Below are positions 1 through 9,390 of a stretch of 64,000 bases of DNA, one piece after another (position 1 is the stretch's first letter; every line of letters begins with the position of its first letter). Location of the stretch: assembly GCF_019048265.1 (NCBI RefSeq), contig NZ_CP077311.1, positions 656,001 to 720,000 of the forward strand. The letters are read 5' to 3'. A program made the translations under genes and the position numbers. This DNA comes from Aeromonas sp. FDAARGOS 1405 (GTDB taxonomy: Bacteria; Pseudomonadota; Gammaproteobacteria; Enterobacterales; Aeromonadaceae). The notes beneath the pieces are model-generated. The model saw only the letters and a program-made list of their open reading frames with translations. It was not told the origin of the DNA and ran no database searches.

Positions 1-1
1 T

Positions 2-1210
2 GATGATTTCGACCTGCACCCCGCCCTCAACCGGGCCTTGGCCGAGATGGGATTCACCCGCCCCACCACCATCCAGCAGATGGTGCTGGAGCCAGCCCTG
101 GACGGCCGCGATATTCTGGCATCCGCACCGACCGGTACCGGCAAGACAGCCTCTTTCCTGCTGCCGGCACTCCAGCACCTGCTGGACTTCCCGCGCCGCA
201 AGCCGGGCCCCTGCCGCATGCTGATCCTGACCCCGACCCGCGAGCTGGCGCTGCAGGTGACCGCACACGCCAAGGCGCTGGCGGCTCACACCGACCTCAG
301 CATCGAGACCATCATCGGCGGCGTCAGCCATGAAGAGCAGCTGCCTGCCCTGACCAAGACCACCGACATAGTGGTCGCCACCCCGGGCCGTCTGCTCGAA
401 TACATCGAGAAAGAGGAGTTCGAGAGCCACGACATCGAGGTGCTGGTGCTGGACGAAGCGGACCGCATGCTGGACATGGGCTTTATCAAGGATGTGAACC
501 GCATCGTGGAAGAGGCGCGCTACCGCAAGCACACCATGCTCTTCTCCGCCACCCTGGAAGGGGCCGGCCTCGAGAAGTTCGCCAACGAGATCCTCAAGGA
601 TCCGGTGGAGCTGCACGCCGAGCCGCCCCGCAGCGAGCGTCGCCCCATCACCCAGTGGATCCATCTGGCCGATGACGCCGCCCACAAGCTGGCGCTGCTG
701 ACCCATATCCTGAAAGATCCGGAAACCCAGAAGGCGATCATCTTCGTCAAGACTCGAGAGCGTCTGGCGGAGCTCTCCGGCCAGCTGCAGGCTGCGGGTA
801 TCTCCTGCGCCTGGATCCGTGGCGAAATGGAGCAGAGCAAGCGTATCGAGTCGATCCGCAAGTTCCACGAAGGGGAAGTACCCTTCCTGATCGCCACCGA
901 TGTCGCCGCCCGCGGCATCGACCTGCCGAACGTCAGCCACGTCATCAACTACGACATGCCCTACGGCGCCGATGTCTACGTCCACCGGATCGGCCGTACC
1001 GGCCGCGCTGGCAACCGTGGCTGTGCCATCAGCCTGGTGGAAGCCCACGACATGGCGATGGTCGCCAAGATCGAGCGCTACACCGAGGAGCGCCTCAAGC
1101 GCCGGGTGATCGACGAGCTGCGCCCGAAACACAAGGAAGCGCGGGTTCCGGTGAAGAAGAAAAAGCCGGTCGACAAGAAGAAGTCCGCCAAGAAGAAAAA
1201 GAAGAAGTGA
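2..1210 (+). CDS. srmB: ATP-dependent RNA helicase SrmB, 5' end outside window
   Basis: DEAD-box RNA helicase; in E. coli SrmB unwinds structured rRNA during early 50S subunit assembly. The reading frame is already open at base 2, and the residues before the first in-window start match the family's N-terminal Q-motif region (FTRPTTIQQ), so the true start lies upstream. Visible motifs in order are APTGTGKT (Walker A), PTRELA, VLDEADRMLDMGF (DEAD box), SATLEG, the helicase C motifs ATDVAARGID and HRIGRTGRAG, and a lysine-rich tail. The tail is much shorter than in E. coli SrmB. The insert DFPRRKPGP after the first helicase motif is SrmB-like and argues against RhlE, DbpA or RhlB. A perfect palindrome follows the stop. 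Confidence 0.93.
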   Translation, partial: DDFDLHPALNRALAEMGFTRPTTIQQMVLEPALDGRDILASAPTGTGKTASFLLPALQHLLDFPRRKPGPCRMLILTPTRELALQVTAHAKALAAHTDLSIETIIGGVSHEEQLPALTKTTDIVVATPGRLLEYIEKEEFESHDIEVLVLDEADRMLDMGFIKDVNRIVEEARYRKHTMLFSATLEGAGLEKFANEILKDPVELHAEPPRSERRPITQWIHLADDAAHKLALLTHILKDPETQKAIIFVKTRERLAELSGQLQAAGISCAWIRGEMEQSKRIESIRKFHEGEVPFLIATDVAARGIDLPNVSHVINYDMPYGADVYVHRIGRTGRAGNRGCAISLVEAHDMAMVAKIERYTEERLKRRVIDELRPKHKEARVPVKKKKPVDKKKSAKKKKKK

Positions 1211-1226
1211 TCGCCTGGCGATAAAG

Positions 1227-1256
1227 AGAAGGGCCATCCCGCGGGATGGCCCTTCT
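1227..1256. terminator. 30-bp perfect palindrome between srmB and elaA
   Basis: A 14-bp arm (AGAAGGGCCATCCC) and its exact complement sit 16 bp after the srmB stop and 26 bp after the convergent elaA stop. The hairpin is strong but the following T-run is poor on both strands, so it is probably a shared but not textbook terminator. Confidence 0.65.
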
Positions 1257-1282
1257 GCATTCTGAATCACTCTGACGAGTGG

Positions 1283-1738
1283 TTATGCCGCCACTCTGCG
1301 CATCCCCATATGGGGGATATCGTCTTCGAGATAGCCTTCCCCTTCCGCTACAAAACCGTGTTGGCCATAGAAGCCTTGCAGATGGGCCTGAGCCCCCAAC
1401 CAGATGCTGTGAGTCGGCCAGCGCGCCTCACACGCCTTGACCGCCTCGCTGATCAGCTTATGACCAAGACCACCGCCGCGCGCCTTGGGTGAGGTCACCA
1501 CCCGGCCGATGGCGGCGCCGCTCTCATCGCCGATGCCGGGCGCCATAATCCGCGCGTAAGCAGCAAGCTGGTCGCCCTGATACCCTAGCAGGTGCCAGAC
1601 CCCTTCGCGGCGATCCAGCCCGTCCAGATCCTGAAAGGGGCAGGTCTGCTCCACCACGAACACCTCAGCCCGCAGCGCCAGCAACTCATACAACTCGTCT
1701 GTGGTCAGTTCAGACCAGGGTTTCAGGATCCAGTTCAT
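1283..1738 (-). CDS. elaA: GNAT acetyltransferase, ElaA family
   Basis: Small single-domain GNAT acyltransferase of about 151 residues, the usual ElaA length; the acceptor substrate of the family is not well defined. ElaA hallmarks are LRAEVFVVEQTCPFQDLDG near residue 25, the acetyl-CoA loop RGGGLGHKL, and the C-terminal LGAQAHLQGFYGQHGF with IPHMGM. The ATG at 1736-1738 is chosen because AAGGAG sits about 8 nt before it and the protein then starts MNWILKPW, as relatives do; an upstream in-frame extension has no such support. It lies 56 bp after the Crp-like gene on the same strand and is probably the last gene of the rnr-rlmB transcription unit. Confidence 0.88.
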   Translation of the reverse strand: MNWILKPWSELTTDELYELLALRAEVFVVEQTCPFQDLDGLDRREGVWHLLGYQGDQLAAYARIMAPGIGDESGAAIGRVVTSPKARGGGLGHKLISEAVKACEARWPTHSIWLGAQAHLQGFYGQHGFVAEGEGYLEDDIPHMGMRRVAA

Positions 1739-1794
1739 CGGCAACTCCTTATCAGTTCGGCCTGCCAGCATAATCGTGGCGCCAGCGCCCTGCA

Positions 1795-2367
1795 TTAACC
1801 TTTGTTAAGTTCTTTCAGCCGTTTGCGAATGCGGCTCAGGCTGATGGGTGTGATACCGAGATAGGCGGCGATCTGGTGGTCTGGCACTCTGGCATCGAGC
1901 GCGGGAAAGCTGTCGAGAAAGTGCTGATAGCGTGCCTGCGGGCTGCCGGTCAGCAGCAACTGCTCCTTCTCCTCCTTGATGCGCAGCTGCACCTCCAGCA
2001 GGTGCTGGTACCAGCGCGGCCAGCCGGGTAGCTGGCGCAAGTCGGCCAGACTGAACAGCTGCAGACGGCAGGGCTCCAGCGCCTCCACGCTGTAGCGGGC
2101 CGGCTCACCACTGAGCAGGTGGTGGAAGTCGAGAAACTCGTCTCCCTCCCAGTAGAACTCCTTGATGTACTCGCGGCCATCCTCCAGCACCAGCTTGGCC
2201 CGCAGCAGCCCCTGCTCCACCCTGACCAGCAGATCCGGGCTGTCGCCGGCATGCCAGAGGCAGCTTTTCGGGCTGAGGGTCAGCGGGCGGGCAAAAGAGA
2301 GGAGGCGCGCGGCCTCCTCTTTATCTGCGACCTGCGCCCAATCGAAGGGGGGTCTGTCAGTCAGCAT
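1795..2367 (-). CDS. Crp/Fnr-family transcriptional regulator
   Basis: A 190-residue regulator with an N-terminal cyclic-nucleotide-binding beta-roll (roughly residues 20-115, containing a GxxPDLLVRVEQG-type strand and the EFLDFHHLLSGEPARY loop) and a C-terminal winged helix-turn-helix (HQIAAYLGITPISLSRIRKR, about 162-182). The cysteine cluster of Fnr is absent, and the cAMP-contacting residues of true CRP are not obvious, so the effector is unknown. Its ATG is only 2 bp beyond the rlmB stop, so it is very likely translated from the rnr-rlmB message. It resembles the short Crp-like proteins often placed next to stress genes. The family call is firm; the regulon is not known. Confidence 0.85.
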   Translation of the reverse strand: MLTDRPPFDWAQVADKEEAARLLSFARPLTLSPKSCLWHAGDSPDLLVRVEQGLLRAKLVLEDGREYIKEFYWEGDEFLDFHHLLSGEPARYSVEALEPCRLQLFSLADLRQLPGWPRWYQHLLEVQLRIKEEKEQLLLTGSPQARYQHFLDSFPALDARVPDHQIAAYLGITPISLSRIRKRLKELNKG

Positions 2368-2369
2368 GA

Positions 2370-3119
2370 TTAACCGCGACGCTGACGCACGGCTTCAAAC
2401 AGGCAAACGCCGGTTGCCACCGAGACGTTGAGGCTGGATACCGCCCCTGCCATCGGGATGCTCACCAGCTCGTCGCAGTGCTCGCGGGTGAGGCGACGCA
2501 TACCCTTGCCCTCTGCCCCCATCACCAGCGCCATCGGGCCGGTGAGTTTGGCCTGGAACACGTCGTGATCCGCCTCGCCGGCGGTACCAACGATCCAGAC
2601 GCCACGCTCCTGCAGCTCGCGCAGGCTGCGGGCCAGGTTGGTGACCTGAATGAGCGGCACCACTTCGGCGGCGCCACAGGCGACCTTGCGCACGATCGGG
2701 GTCAGACCGGTGGCCTTGTCGCGCGGCACGATCACCGCATGCACGCCGGCCGCATCGGCGCTGCGCAGGCAGGCGCCGAGGTTGTGCGGATCGGTCACGC
2801 CATCCAGCACCAGCAGGAAGGGTTGAGTCTGTTGCTCGGCCAACTTGTCCAGCAGGCTGGCCAGATCGTGCTCGGCGAGCTTGGGCGCCTCTTTCACCCG
2901 GGCCATGATGCCCTGGTGATTGTTGCCCTCCGCCTTGTCGTCGAGCGTCTTGCGGTTCACGCTCTGCACCTTGAGGCCGAGCGCATCCAGTTCGGCCAGC
3001 AGGGGTTGCAGCCGGTCGTCATCGCGCCCCTTGAGGGCCCACACTTCGATGAAACGCTCCGGGGTGCGCTCCAGCAGCGCGGATACAGCGTGAATGCCGT
3101 AGATCAGTTCAGTACTCAT
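2370..3119 (-). CDS. rlmB: 23S rRNA (guanosine-2'-O-)-methyltransferase RlmB
   Basis: SpoU-class SPOUT methyltransferase; in E. coli it methylates the 2'-OH of G2251 in the 23S rRNA P-loop. The N-terminal substrate-binding part ([12 protein letters not shown], residues 5-16) is followed by the knotted catalytic domain with [23 protein letters not shown] and [16 protein letters not shown], which are SpoU motifs 1-3. At 249 residues it has normal length. Its ATG overlaps the rnr stop codon by 4 bp (ATGA), the conserved rnr-rlmB coupling of gammaproteobacteria. Confidence 0.96.
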   Translation of the reverse strand: MSTELIYGIHAVSALLERTPERFIEVWALKGRDDDRLQPLLAELDALGLKVQSVNRKTLDDKAEGNNHQGIMARVKEAPKLAEHDLASLLDKLAEQQTQPFLLVLDGVTDPHNLGACLRSADAAGVHAVIVPRDKATGLTPIVRKVACGAAEVVPLIQVTNLARSLRELQERGVWIVGTAGEADHDVFQAKLTGPMALVMGAEGKGMRRLTREHCDELVSIPMAGAVSSLNVSVATGVCLFEAVRQRRG

Positions 3120-5509
3120 TTAGTGCTCTTGGCCTTGTCGCGAGCTTTTTTGCTCGGTCGTCTGTTGCTGGGTTTGGCACGGCCACCCTTGTCGGATTTG
3201 CCGTGATCCTTGCCCTCTTTACGTTTTTCGTGACGCTGTGCGCTCTTGGCCTTCTCTTTCTTGATCTCGGCCTGCTTGCGCGCCATCTCTTTGGCGTTCT
3301 TGCCGGTTGCCTTGAGCGGCTCTTCCACCATCACGAAGTCGATCTTGCGATCATCCAGATTGACGCCCATCACCTTGACCCGCACCTTGTCGCCCAGACG
3401 GTAACGGCGGCGGAAGTTCTCGCCGATCAGCTGCTGGTGCAGCGGGTCGAACTGGTAGTAGTCGTTGGTGAGGGTGCTGACGTGCACCAGACCGTCGATG
3501 TGGATCTCCGCCAGGCGGACAAAGAAGCCAAAGCCGGTGACGCTGGCGATAACGCCGTCAAACTCGTCACCCACATGATCCAGCATGTACTCGCACTTGA
3601 GCCAGTCGGCCACATCGCGAGTGGCATCGTCGGCACGGCGCTCGGTCATGGAGCAGTGCTCGCCCATTGGATCCACTTCTTCCAGCTGGTAGTGGTAACC
3701 ACCGCTCGGGGTCCACTTGTGGCGCAGGTTGGCCTGCTGCTCCTTGGCGGTCTGATACTTGATCGCGCGGTGCAGGATCAGGTCTGGGTAACGACGGATC
3801 GGCGAGGTGAAGTGGGCGTAGGACTTCAGGGCCAGGCCGAAGTGACCGATGTTGTCGGCCTGATAGATGGCCTGACGCATGGAGCGCAGCAGCATGGTGG
3901 AGAGCAGCTCCGCATCCGGTCGCCCTTCAAACTTGGCAGCCAGCTCGGCGAAATCTTTCGGCTCGGGCTCGAGACCGCCCTTGAGCTCCAGACCCAGTTC
4001 GGCCAGGAAGTCACGGAAACCGGTCAGACGCTCTTCACCCGGACGGTCGTGCACGCGGAACAGGGCAGCAGCTTCGTTCTTCTCGATGTAGCGGGCGGCA
4101 GCCACGTTCGCCTGGATCATGCACTCTTCGATGATCTTGTGGGCGTCGTTGCGCACCAGCGGTACAATGCGGTCGATCTTGCGCTGGGCGTTGAAGATGA
4201 AGCGGGTCTCTTCGCTCTCGAACTCCACCGCACCGCGCTGATGGCGGGCATGCTTGAGCGCCTTGTAGAGGTTGTTGAGCTCCTCGATGTGGCCCACCAG
4301 CGGCTCGTACTGCTGGCGCAGCTTGGGATCGCCATCCAGGATCGCCGCCACCTTGGTGTAGGTCATACGGGCGTGGGAGTTCATCACCGCTTCGTAGAAC
4401 TTGTAGCCGGACATGCGGCCGGCGGCGGAGATGGTCATCTCGCACACCATGCAGAGCCGGTCAACCTGCGGGTTGAGCGAGCAGAGGCCGTTGGAGAGCA
4501 CCTCCGGCAGCATGGGCACCACGAATTCGGGGAAGTAGACGGAGTTGCCGCGCTGATAGGCTTCGGTGTCGAGGGCGGTGCCCGGCTTCACGTAGGCGGA
4601 GACGTCGGCAATGGCCACCCACAGGCGCCAGCCGCCGCCGCGCTTGGCTTCACAGAAGACGGCGTCATCGAAGTCACGGGCATCTTCCCCGTCGATGGTA
4701 ACCAGCGGCAGAGCGCGCAGGTCGATGCGACCTTCTTTAGCCTTCTCCGGCACCTCTTCGCCCAGACCGGCAACCTCTTTAGTCACTTCCTCGGGCCAAG
4801 TGTGCGGGATACCGTGGGTACGCAGGGCGATTTCGATCTCCATGCCGGGCGCCATGTTTTCACCCAGCACCTCCAGCACGGTACCCACCGCGTTGAAGCG
4901 GGCGGTGGCACGCTGGTTGATGCGCACGACCACCACCTGGCTCTGGCGAGCCCCTTTGTTTTCCCCTTCAGGGATAATGATGTCCTGGCCGATACGGCTG
5001 TCGTCGGGTACCACAAACCCGACACCGTTCTCGACGAAGTAACGACCGACGATATCCGCTTCGCGTGACTTGAGCAGACGCACCAGACGTGCCTCCTGAC
5101 GTCCTTTGCGGTCGATCTCGGTCGGTTGCACCAGCGCATAGTCGCCATGCATCAGACGCTGCATTTCACGGTTATTCAAAAACAGATCCGGACCACCACC
5201 TTCCGGACGCAGAAAACCGAAGCCATCCTTGTGACCCAGCACATAGCCTTTCACCAGATTCAGGCGATCCGGCAGGGCATAGCACTGGTTGCGGGTAAAG
5301 ACCAGCTGACCATCGCGCTCCATGGCGCGCAGGCGGCGGCGCAGGGCCTCCAACGGCTCTTCTTCTGTCAGCTTGAGGACCTTTGCCAGCTCTTCCCGTG
5401 ACATCGGCTTTTCATGGCCCTTGATGAGGTCGAGGATAAGTTCACGACTTGCAATGGGGTTTTCGTATTTTTCGGCCTCGCGTTCGAGGAAAGGATCTTT
5501 TTGAGACAT
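3116..5509 (-). CDS. rnr: Exoribonuclease R
   Basis: Processive 3'-5' hydrolytic RNase that degrades structured RNA, acts in rRNA quality control and tmRNA-linked decay, and is induced by cold in E. coli. The 797 residues show an N-terminal helix-turn-helix (about 20-85), cold-shock domains, the RNB catalytic domain with [11 protein letters not shown] (acidic Mg-binding residues near 275-285), an S1 domain ([17 protein letters not shown]) and a lysine-rich tail that in the family helps unwinding. The nsrR gene that often precedes rnr is absent; a divergent diguanylate cyclase starts 134 bp away. The pair rnr-rlmB overlaps by 4 bp. Confidence 0.97.
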   Translation of the reverse strand: MSQKDPFLEREAEKYENPIASRELILDLIKGHEKPMSREELAKVLKLTEEEPLEALRRRLRAMERDGQLVFTRNQCYALPDRLNLVKGYVLGHKDGFGFLRPEGGGPDLFLNNREMQRLMHGDYALVQPTEIDRKGRQEARLVRLLKSREADIVGRYFVENGVGFVVPDDSRIGQDIIIPEGENKGARQSQVVVVRINQRATARFNAVGTVLEVLGENMAPGMEIEIALRTHGIPHTWPEEVTKEVAGLGEEVPEKAKEGRIDLRALPLVTIDGEDARDFDDAVFCEAKRGGGWRLWVAIADVSAYVKPGTALDTEAYQRGNSVYFPEFVVPMLPEVLSNGLCSLNPQVDRLCMVCEMTISAAGRMSGYKFYEAVMNSHARMTYTKVAAILDGDPKLRQQYEPLVGHIEELNNLYKALKHARHQRGAVEFESEETRFIFNAQRKIDRIVPLVRNDAHKIIEECMIQANVAAARYIEKNEAAALFRVHDRPGEERLTGFRDFLAELGLELKGGLEPEPKDFAELAAKFEGRPDAELLSTMLLRSMRQAIYQADNIGHFGLALKSYAHFTSPIRRYPDLILHRAIKYQTAKEQQANLRHKWTPSGGYHYQLEEVDPMGEHCSMTERRADDATRDVADWLKCEYMLDHVGDEFDGVIASVTGFGFFVRLAEIHIDGLVHVSTLTNDYYQFDPLHQQLIGENFRRRYRLGDKVRVKVMGVNLDDRKIDFVMVEEPLKATGKNAKEMARKQAEIKKEKAKSAQRHEKRKEGKDHGKSDKGGRAKPSNRRPSKKARDKAKSTK

Positions 5510-5643
5510 AAGCAGGCCTTAGGGTTGGTGGTAACGGTGCCATTATATCGGAGGGGGGGGCGAATGGCATCCATCGGCTGCCTTTTGGCCAATCTCTCTG
5601 TCATACTATGTGCAGTTCGCTGGCATGATGAGACATAGAACTC

Positions 5644-6666
5644 ATGAGTAAGGATACATTTGCCCAATCTGCCGCTTATCTCAAGCAGGCAGTTCCCCTG
5701 ATGATCAAGTACCAAATCCCAACTACGCCGGACAATTACCATCTCTGGTACAACTATGTCTCGGCCAGCATGCCCGAACTCAACCAGGCGATCGATCAAG
5801 CCATCAAGTTGCAGGGAACCTGCTCGCTCACTACCTGCGAGCGGCTCTATCACCAATATCTGGCTGCGCAGGACGAACAGCAGATGGAAGCCATGAAGCT
5901 CAACCTTGCCGCCATGGCCAATGAACTGGGTCACTCGATGCAGGATGCCATCTCCGACACCGGCATGTTTCAGGAAATGCTCGACAAAAGCTTCGACAAG
6001 TTGAGCAAGATCGACGATGAGGGTTTAAGTCTGGAAGATACCATGGGCATCTTGCGAGACTTGGTACGCGAGTCACGGGATGTACGCATGTCCACCATGC
6101 ACTTTCGCAGCCAGCTCAGCAATGCGGAGAAAGAGATCAAGGAGCTGCGTGCCGCACTAAACGAGACCCGCAAACTGGCCAACGAGGATGCCCTCACCAA
6201 CCTGCTTAACCGCCGGGCCTTCGATCTGGAGCTGGAGGGATTGATCCGCAGTCAGCACCCCTTTTCACTGATCCTCGCCGATATCGATCGGTTCAAAAAT
6301 TTCAACGACGAGTACGGTCACCTGCTCGGCGATCAGGTACTGCGCGCCTTCAGCAAACGGCTGCGCGATGCATGCAAAGAAGGTGTCACTGCATATCGAC
6401 TGGGTGGGGAAGAGTTCGCCATGCTGGTGCCCCATCGCTCGCTGGCACTGGCCAGACAGATGGCAGAGAGCATGCGCCGTTCCATAGAGCGGATGTCGAT
6501 TCTGGATCGCAAGTCGGGCCGCCGCATCGACCACATCACCGCCTCGTTTGGCGTAGGTGAATTCAACGGTCAGGAGAGCGCAGACTGTCTGGTCGAACGT
6601 ACCGACAAGCTGCTCTACAAGGCCAAGGAGCTGGGGCGCAACCGGGTGATGCCGCTCCCTTCCTGA
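5644..6666 (+). CDS. Diguanylate cyclase (GGDEF)
   Basis: Predicted cytoplasmic enzyme making c-di-GMP from two GTP. Residues 1-160 form a helical region of unknown ligand, beginning SAAYLKQAVPLMIKYQIPTT, with a coiled stretch before the catalytic domain. The GGDEF domain (about 175-335) has DALTNLLNRRAF, DIDRFKNFNDEYGH and the active-site loop as GGEEF, so it should be active. The positions where an RxxD inhibitory site would lie, five residues upstream of GGEEF, read KEGV, so classical product inhibition is not expected. No transmembrane segment is visible. A bidirectional terminator separates it from ompA. The relation to any named E. coli or Vibrio cyclase cannot be settled by eye. Confidence 0.9.
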   Translation: MSKDTFAQSAAYLKQAVPLMIKYQIPTTPDNYHLWYNYVSASMPELNQAIDQAIKLQGTCSLTTCERLYHQYLAAQDEQQMEAMKLNLAAMANELGHSMQDAISDTGMFQEMLDKSFDKLSKIDDEGLSLEDTMGILRDLVRESRDVRMSTMHFRSQLSNAEKEIKELRAALNETRKLANEDALTNLLNRRAFDLELEGLIRSQHPFSLILADIDRFKNFNDEYGHLLGDQVLRAFSKRLRDACKEGVTAYRLGGEEFAMLVPHRSLALARQMAESMRRSIERMSILDRKSGRRIDHITASFGVGEFNGQESADCLVERTDKLLYKAKELGRNRVMPLPS

Positions 6667-6697
6667 TTTGTCCCCTGCCCGACCGCAATGCCAATGT

Positions 6698-6730
6698 AAA
6701 AAGCCAGTCAGCTCAACTGACTGGCTTTTT
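6698..6730. terminator. Bidirectional terminator, cyclase / ompA
   Basis: AAAAAGCCAGTCAG, a short loop and CTGACTGGCTTTTT form a 14-bp stem with an A-tract on the left and a T-tract on the right, so it can end both the plus-strand cyclase and the minus-strand ompA transcripts. Confidence 0.88.
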
Positions 6731-6796
6731 GGTCTCTCTTGCACCGACAGGGGCTGTTCATTCCAGCCCCAGTGAAGAGCAGCTCAGTGTGAAGGA

Positions 6797-7834
6797 TTAC
6801 TCCTGCACCTCGCTGACACCTTCGACTTTCACATCAACACGGCGATCCGGAGCCAGGCAGACGATCAGCTCACGCTTGGACTTGCTGACGCAGCTGTCGC
6901 CGGTAACCGGTGAAGATTTACCACGCCCTTCCACATTGATCTTGGCGGCCGGAATCCCTTTACCAACCAGATAGTTGGCAACGGTCTGGGCACGCTGCTC
7001 GGAGAGTTTCTGGTTGTAGGCATCGGAACCGATACGGTCGGTGTGACCAATTACGGTTGCCACGCCATCTTTGGGTCGTGCTTGTTCAATCTGACTATAG
7101 AGGCTATCAAGTGCCTGACTGGCCTCTGGCTTGAGAGTCGCCTTGTTGAAGTCAAACAGCACATCGGAGCTCAGGGTGAACTGCTTCTCAACCATCACAG
7201 GTGCAGGAGCAGGTTCCGGAGCTGGGGCGGGCGCCACAGGGGCAACCTGACCAAAGCGATAAACCGCAGCCAGCGAGAGCAGGCCGTTATCCATTCTCAG
7301 ACCGGTATCATCGCGGCTGCCATACGGGGTGGTGTACTGGTACTCCAGGCGAGCAGCCCAGTCGAGGTTGAATGCATACTCGGCACCCAGTGCTCCGACC
7401 ATGACAAAGCGGCTGTCATCTTTGTAGACATCGCTCTTGGTATCAGCCCAGCCATAACCGCCACCGACACGACCATACAGATCCAGATTATCGGTAACTG
7501 GGAAACCCAGTTTCAGGGTCAGTTGAGCCAGCTGTGCAGTCACCTCATCGCTAAAAGCTGCACCGCTCTTCACTGCGTCGTATTTATATTTGCCCAGGTA
7601 GTCGTAACCCAGCTCCAGTCCAAGATTCTTGTTGATCTGATAACCGCCAAACACGCCTGCACCCAAGGCATCGTTGGTCTCATTGCCAAGGGTCAGGGCA
7701 TTGCTTTCATCAATGCCGTAGAAGTTGGACCAACCCAGTTTGGCACCGCCATACCAGGTGTTGTCTTGACCGGCAGCCTGGGCATTGGCCGCCAGCAAGC
7801 CGGTAACCAGCAAGGTAATCAATGATTTTTTCAT
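6797..7834 (-). CDS. ompA: OmpA-family outer membrane protein
   Basis: Outer membrane beta-barrel with a periplasmic peptidoglycan anchor. The 345 residues show a signal peptide (MKKSLITLLVTGLLAANAQA), an eight-strand OmpA barrel (about 21-195; TWYGGAKLGWS, ELGYDYLGKYKY, WAARLEYQYTTPYG), a proline/alanine hinge (PVAPAPAPEPAPAPV) and the OmpA C-terminal domain with VIGHTDRIGSDAYNQKLSEQRA and the end DRRVDVKVEG. Two cysteines in the C-terminal domain (GDSCVSKSKRELIVC) match the conserved disulfide. Aeromonas often has two adjacent ompA copies; only one is here. The upstream 230 bp is a long A/T-rich leader, typical for a highly expressed porin message. Confidence 0.95.
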   Translation of the reverse strand: MKKSLITLLVTGLLAANAQAAGQDNTWYGGAKLGWSNFYGIDESNALTLGNETNDALGAGVFGGYQINKNLGLELGYDYLGKYKYDAVKSGAAFSDEVTAQLAQLTLKLGFPVTDNLDLYGRVGGGYGWADTKSDVYKDDSRFVMVGALGAEYAFNLDWAARLEYQYTTPYGSRDDTGLRMDNGLLSLAAVYRFGQVAPVAPAPAPEPAPAPVMVEKQFTLSSDVLFDFNKATLKPEASQALDSLYSQIEQARPKDGVATVIGHTDRIGSDAYNQKLSEQRAQTVANYLVGKGIPAAKINVEGRGKSSPVTGDSCVSKSKRELIVCLAPDRRVDVKVEGVSEVQE

Positions 7835-8064
7835 GTTTGAGCCTCTGCAACTTTATGTAGGAGGAGGTTGATTGATATCACCTCGTCTTATAGGTGCAAC
7901 CACCCAAAAGCGATCGCAGCATATCAACGTTAGCCTATTTTCAAGTCACTGATATCAATTAACAAAAAACACTCTAACGCAACCACGTTACAAAAACAGC
8001 AACAAGCGTTTGTTATTTGAACTGAATGTGACGTAAAAAGACGCACAGATGAGGGCAGATATGA
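7835..8064 (-). promoter_or_regulatory. Upstream region of ompA
   Basis: No gene is seen in this stretch. It is A/T-rich, and on the minus strand it ends in a leader holding a purine-pyrimidine inverted repeat (AGGTGAT / ATCAACCT, around 7866-7890) near a CCTCCT-rich segment. A TTGAAA hexamer followed 15 nt later by TATGCT is a possible but poorly spaced promoter. Long ompA leaders elsewhere govern mRNA stability, which may apply here. Confidence 0.35.
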
Positions 8065-8089
8065 GAAAAAGGCCAGCAACATACTGGCC
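8065..8089 (-). terminator. Terminator of the GCAT gene
   Basis: On the minus strand GGCCAG-loop-CTGGCC is followed by five T residues, 10 bp after the acyltransferase stop codon. Confidence 0.75.
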
Positions 8090-8099
8090 CGAAGCGATA

Positions 8100-9137
8100 T
8101 CAGTGACGAACAAACTCGTAGTGCTGATCGATAAAGTCAGCAACACGCTGGCTCAGTACCTTGTGCACCGTCTTGGTCGGATGCACCTGATCCCAGAACA
8201 TATGCTCATCGCAGTTGAGAGTCGCTGCTCGCCCTTTTGCCTGCCCGCTCACCACCGCCTGCGCCAGGATCGGGTTACCGGCAATAGCCACTCTTTCGGA
8301 GACACTCAAAGCCGGGGTCGCAGCCACCTCGGCGGCGCTGCCGGAGAACGGCTTCCATGTATAGCCACCACCGTAGCAGGCGTGTTCTGTGTCACTCAGC
8401 CCGAACTGCTGAGGATCGCGCATCATCTCGTCAAACTGCTTGTCCACTTCGAACAGCTTCACTATGCCGAGGGGAGCCAGCTCGCGAGTGAGGTTCTGCA
8501 ACTTCTGGTTGTGGTAGCTGGCCACATGGCGCACCTTCTCCACCACCTTCATGCTGCGGGCTGACGGGGTCTGCCCCAGATCAGGAATGTTGAACAGCAG
8601 GATCTGCTGCGCGCCGTTGAGCACCAACCGGTTGGATGCCAGCCGGATGGTATCGATCACCCGATCCGCATCCCGCTCGGTGTTCCAGCCATAGGCCAGA
8701 TAATCGTTGGCACCGACCCAGATCACCACCAGATCATCGGGGCGGAACTTGTCCTTTTTCAGGAACTGGTCGATCTCGTAATCGAGGTTGTTGATCACCT
8801 GATATTTGGGATCCCAGGACCAGAAACCGAGCCAGCCATTCAGGGCACCCAGATGGTTATAGGCCACCGCCGTTGCACCGCCTTCCGCCTCGTTGGCCAC
8901 GACCAGACCGGGGAAACGCTCGTCACCCAACTGCTCCAGCCACACCGGGCCGTTGCTGAAGCGCCCGTTGAAGTAAGGTGGGCTGGAGGGGAGATACCCC
9001 CGCATCTTCTTGTACATCTTGCCGGTATCGGAGAGGCTGTCACCAAACATCACGACCCGGGAAAAAGGTTGGCGTCCCTCTGCCGCTTGCGCGGTCAATG
9101 CCATTAACCCCAATAAACAAACAAGCCATTTTTTCAT
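8100..9137 (-). CDS. Glycerophospholipid-cholesterol acyltransferase (GCAT)
   Basis: Secreted SGNH/GDSL lipase-acyltransferase that moves a phospholipid acyl chain to cholesterol or water and is a classical Aeromonas virulence enzyme. The start at 9135-9137 gives an 18-residue signal peptide (MKKWLVCLLGLMALTAQA) exactly like known GCAT; an in-frame extension upstream is not a credible secretion signal. The catalytic serine is in FGDSLSDTG (Ser34 of the precursor), the oxyanion block in WVGANDYLAYGW, and the Asp/His pair in DQVHPT near the C-terminus. Two cysteines (HACYGGG and TLNCDEH) flank the loop that in GCAT is closed by a disulfide and cut on activation. At 345 residues it is full length. 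Its terminator follows immediately. Confidence 0.95.
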   Translation of the reverse strand: MKKWLVCLLGLMALTAQAAEGRQPFSRVVMFGDSLSDTGKMYKKMRGYLPSSPPYFNGRFSNGPVWLEQLGDERFPGLVVANEAEGGATAVAYNHLGALNGWLGFWSWDPKYQVINNLDYEIDQFLKKDKFRPDDLVVIWVGANDYLAYGWNTERDADRVIDTIRLASNRLVLNGAQQILLFNIPDLGQTPSARSMKVVEKVRHVASYHNQKLQNLTRELAPLGIVKLFEVDKQFDEMMRDPQQFGLSDTEHACYGGGYTWKPFSGSAAEVAATPALSVSERVAIAGNPILAQAVVSGQAKGRAATLNCDEHMFWDQVHPTKTVHKVLSQRVADFIDQHYEFVRH

Positions 9138-9390
9138 ATTGTTATGCTCTTCGATTAAGCAGGTGAGACCTGCGGACTTCTCCTCGAATGGCGACAGGCA
9201 TGGGAAGAGTCTGCTGCCACTGACTTCTGGTGAAGGCGACAGATTACAGTTCCATATGAAATCACACATGTTCCGCCATCGATGAAATCGCTTGCGCTCA
9301 CAAAACAGCCAATCACAATGGGTTTATCTTTCACGCTTGTTTCACGCCCTGCACAGCACAATGCCCTCATACCAACGACAGGAGTATGAA

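Noticed and set aside
3203..5068. Very long open frame opposite rnr
   Set aside because: It is the complement of the rnr codons in GC-rich DNA; its translation is low-complexity (H, V, L, G, Q rich) and has no start context or homology.
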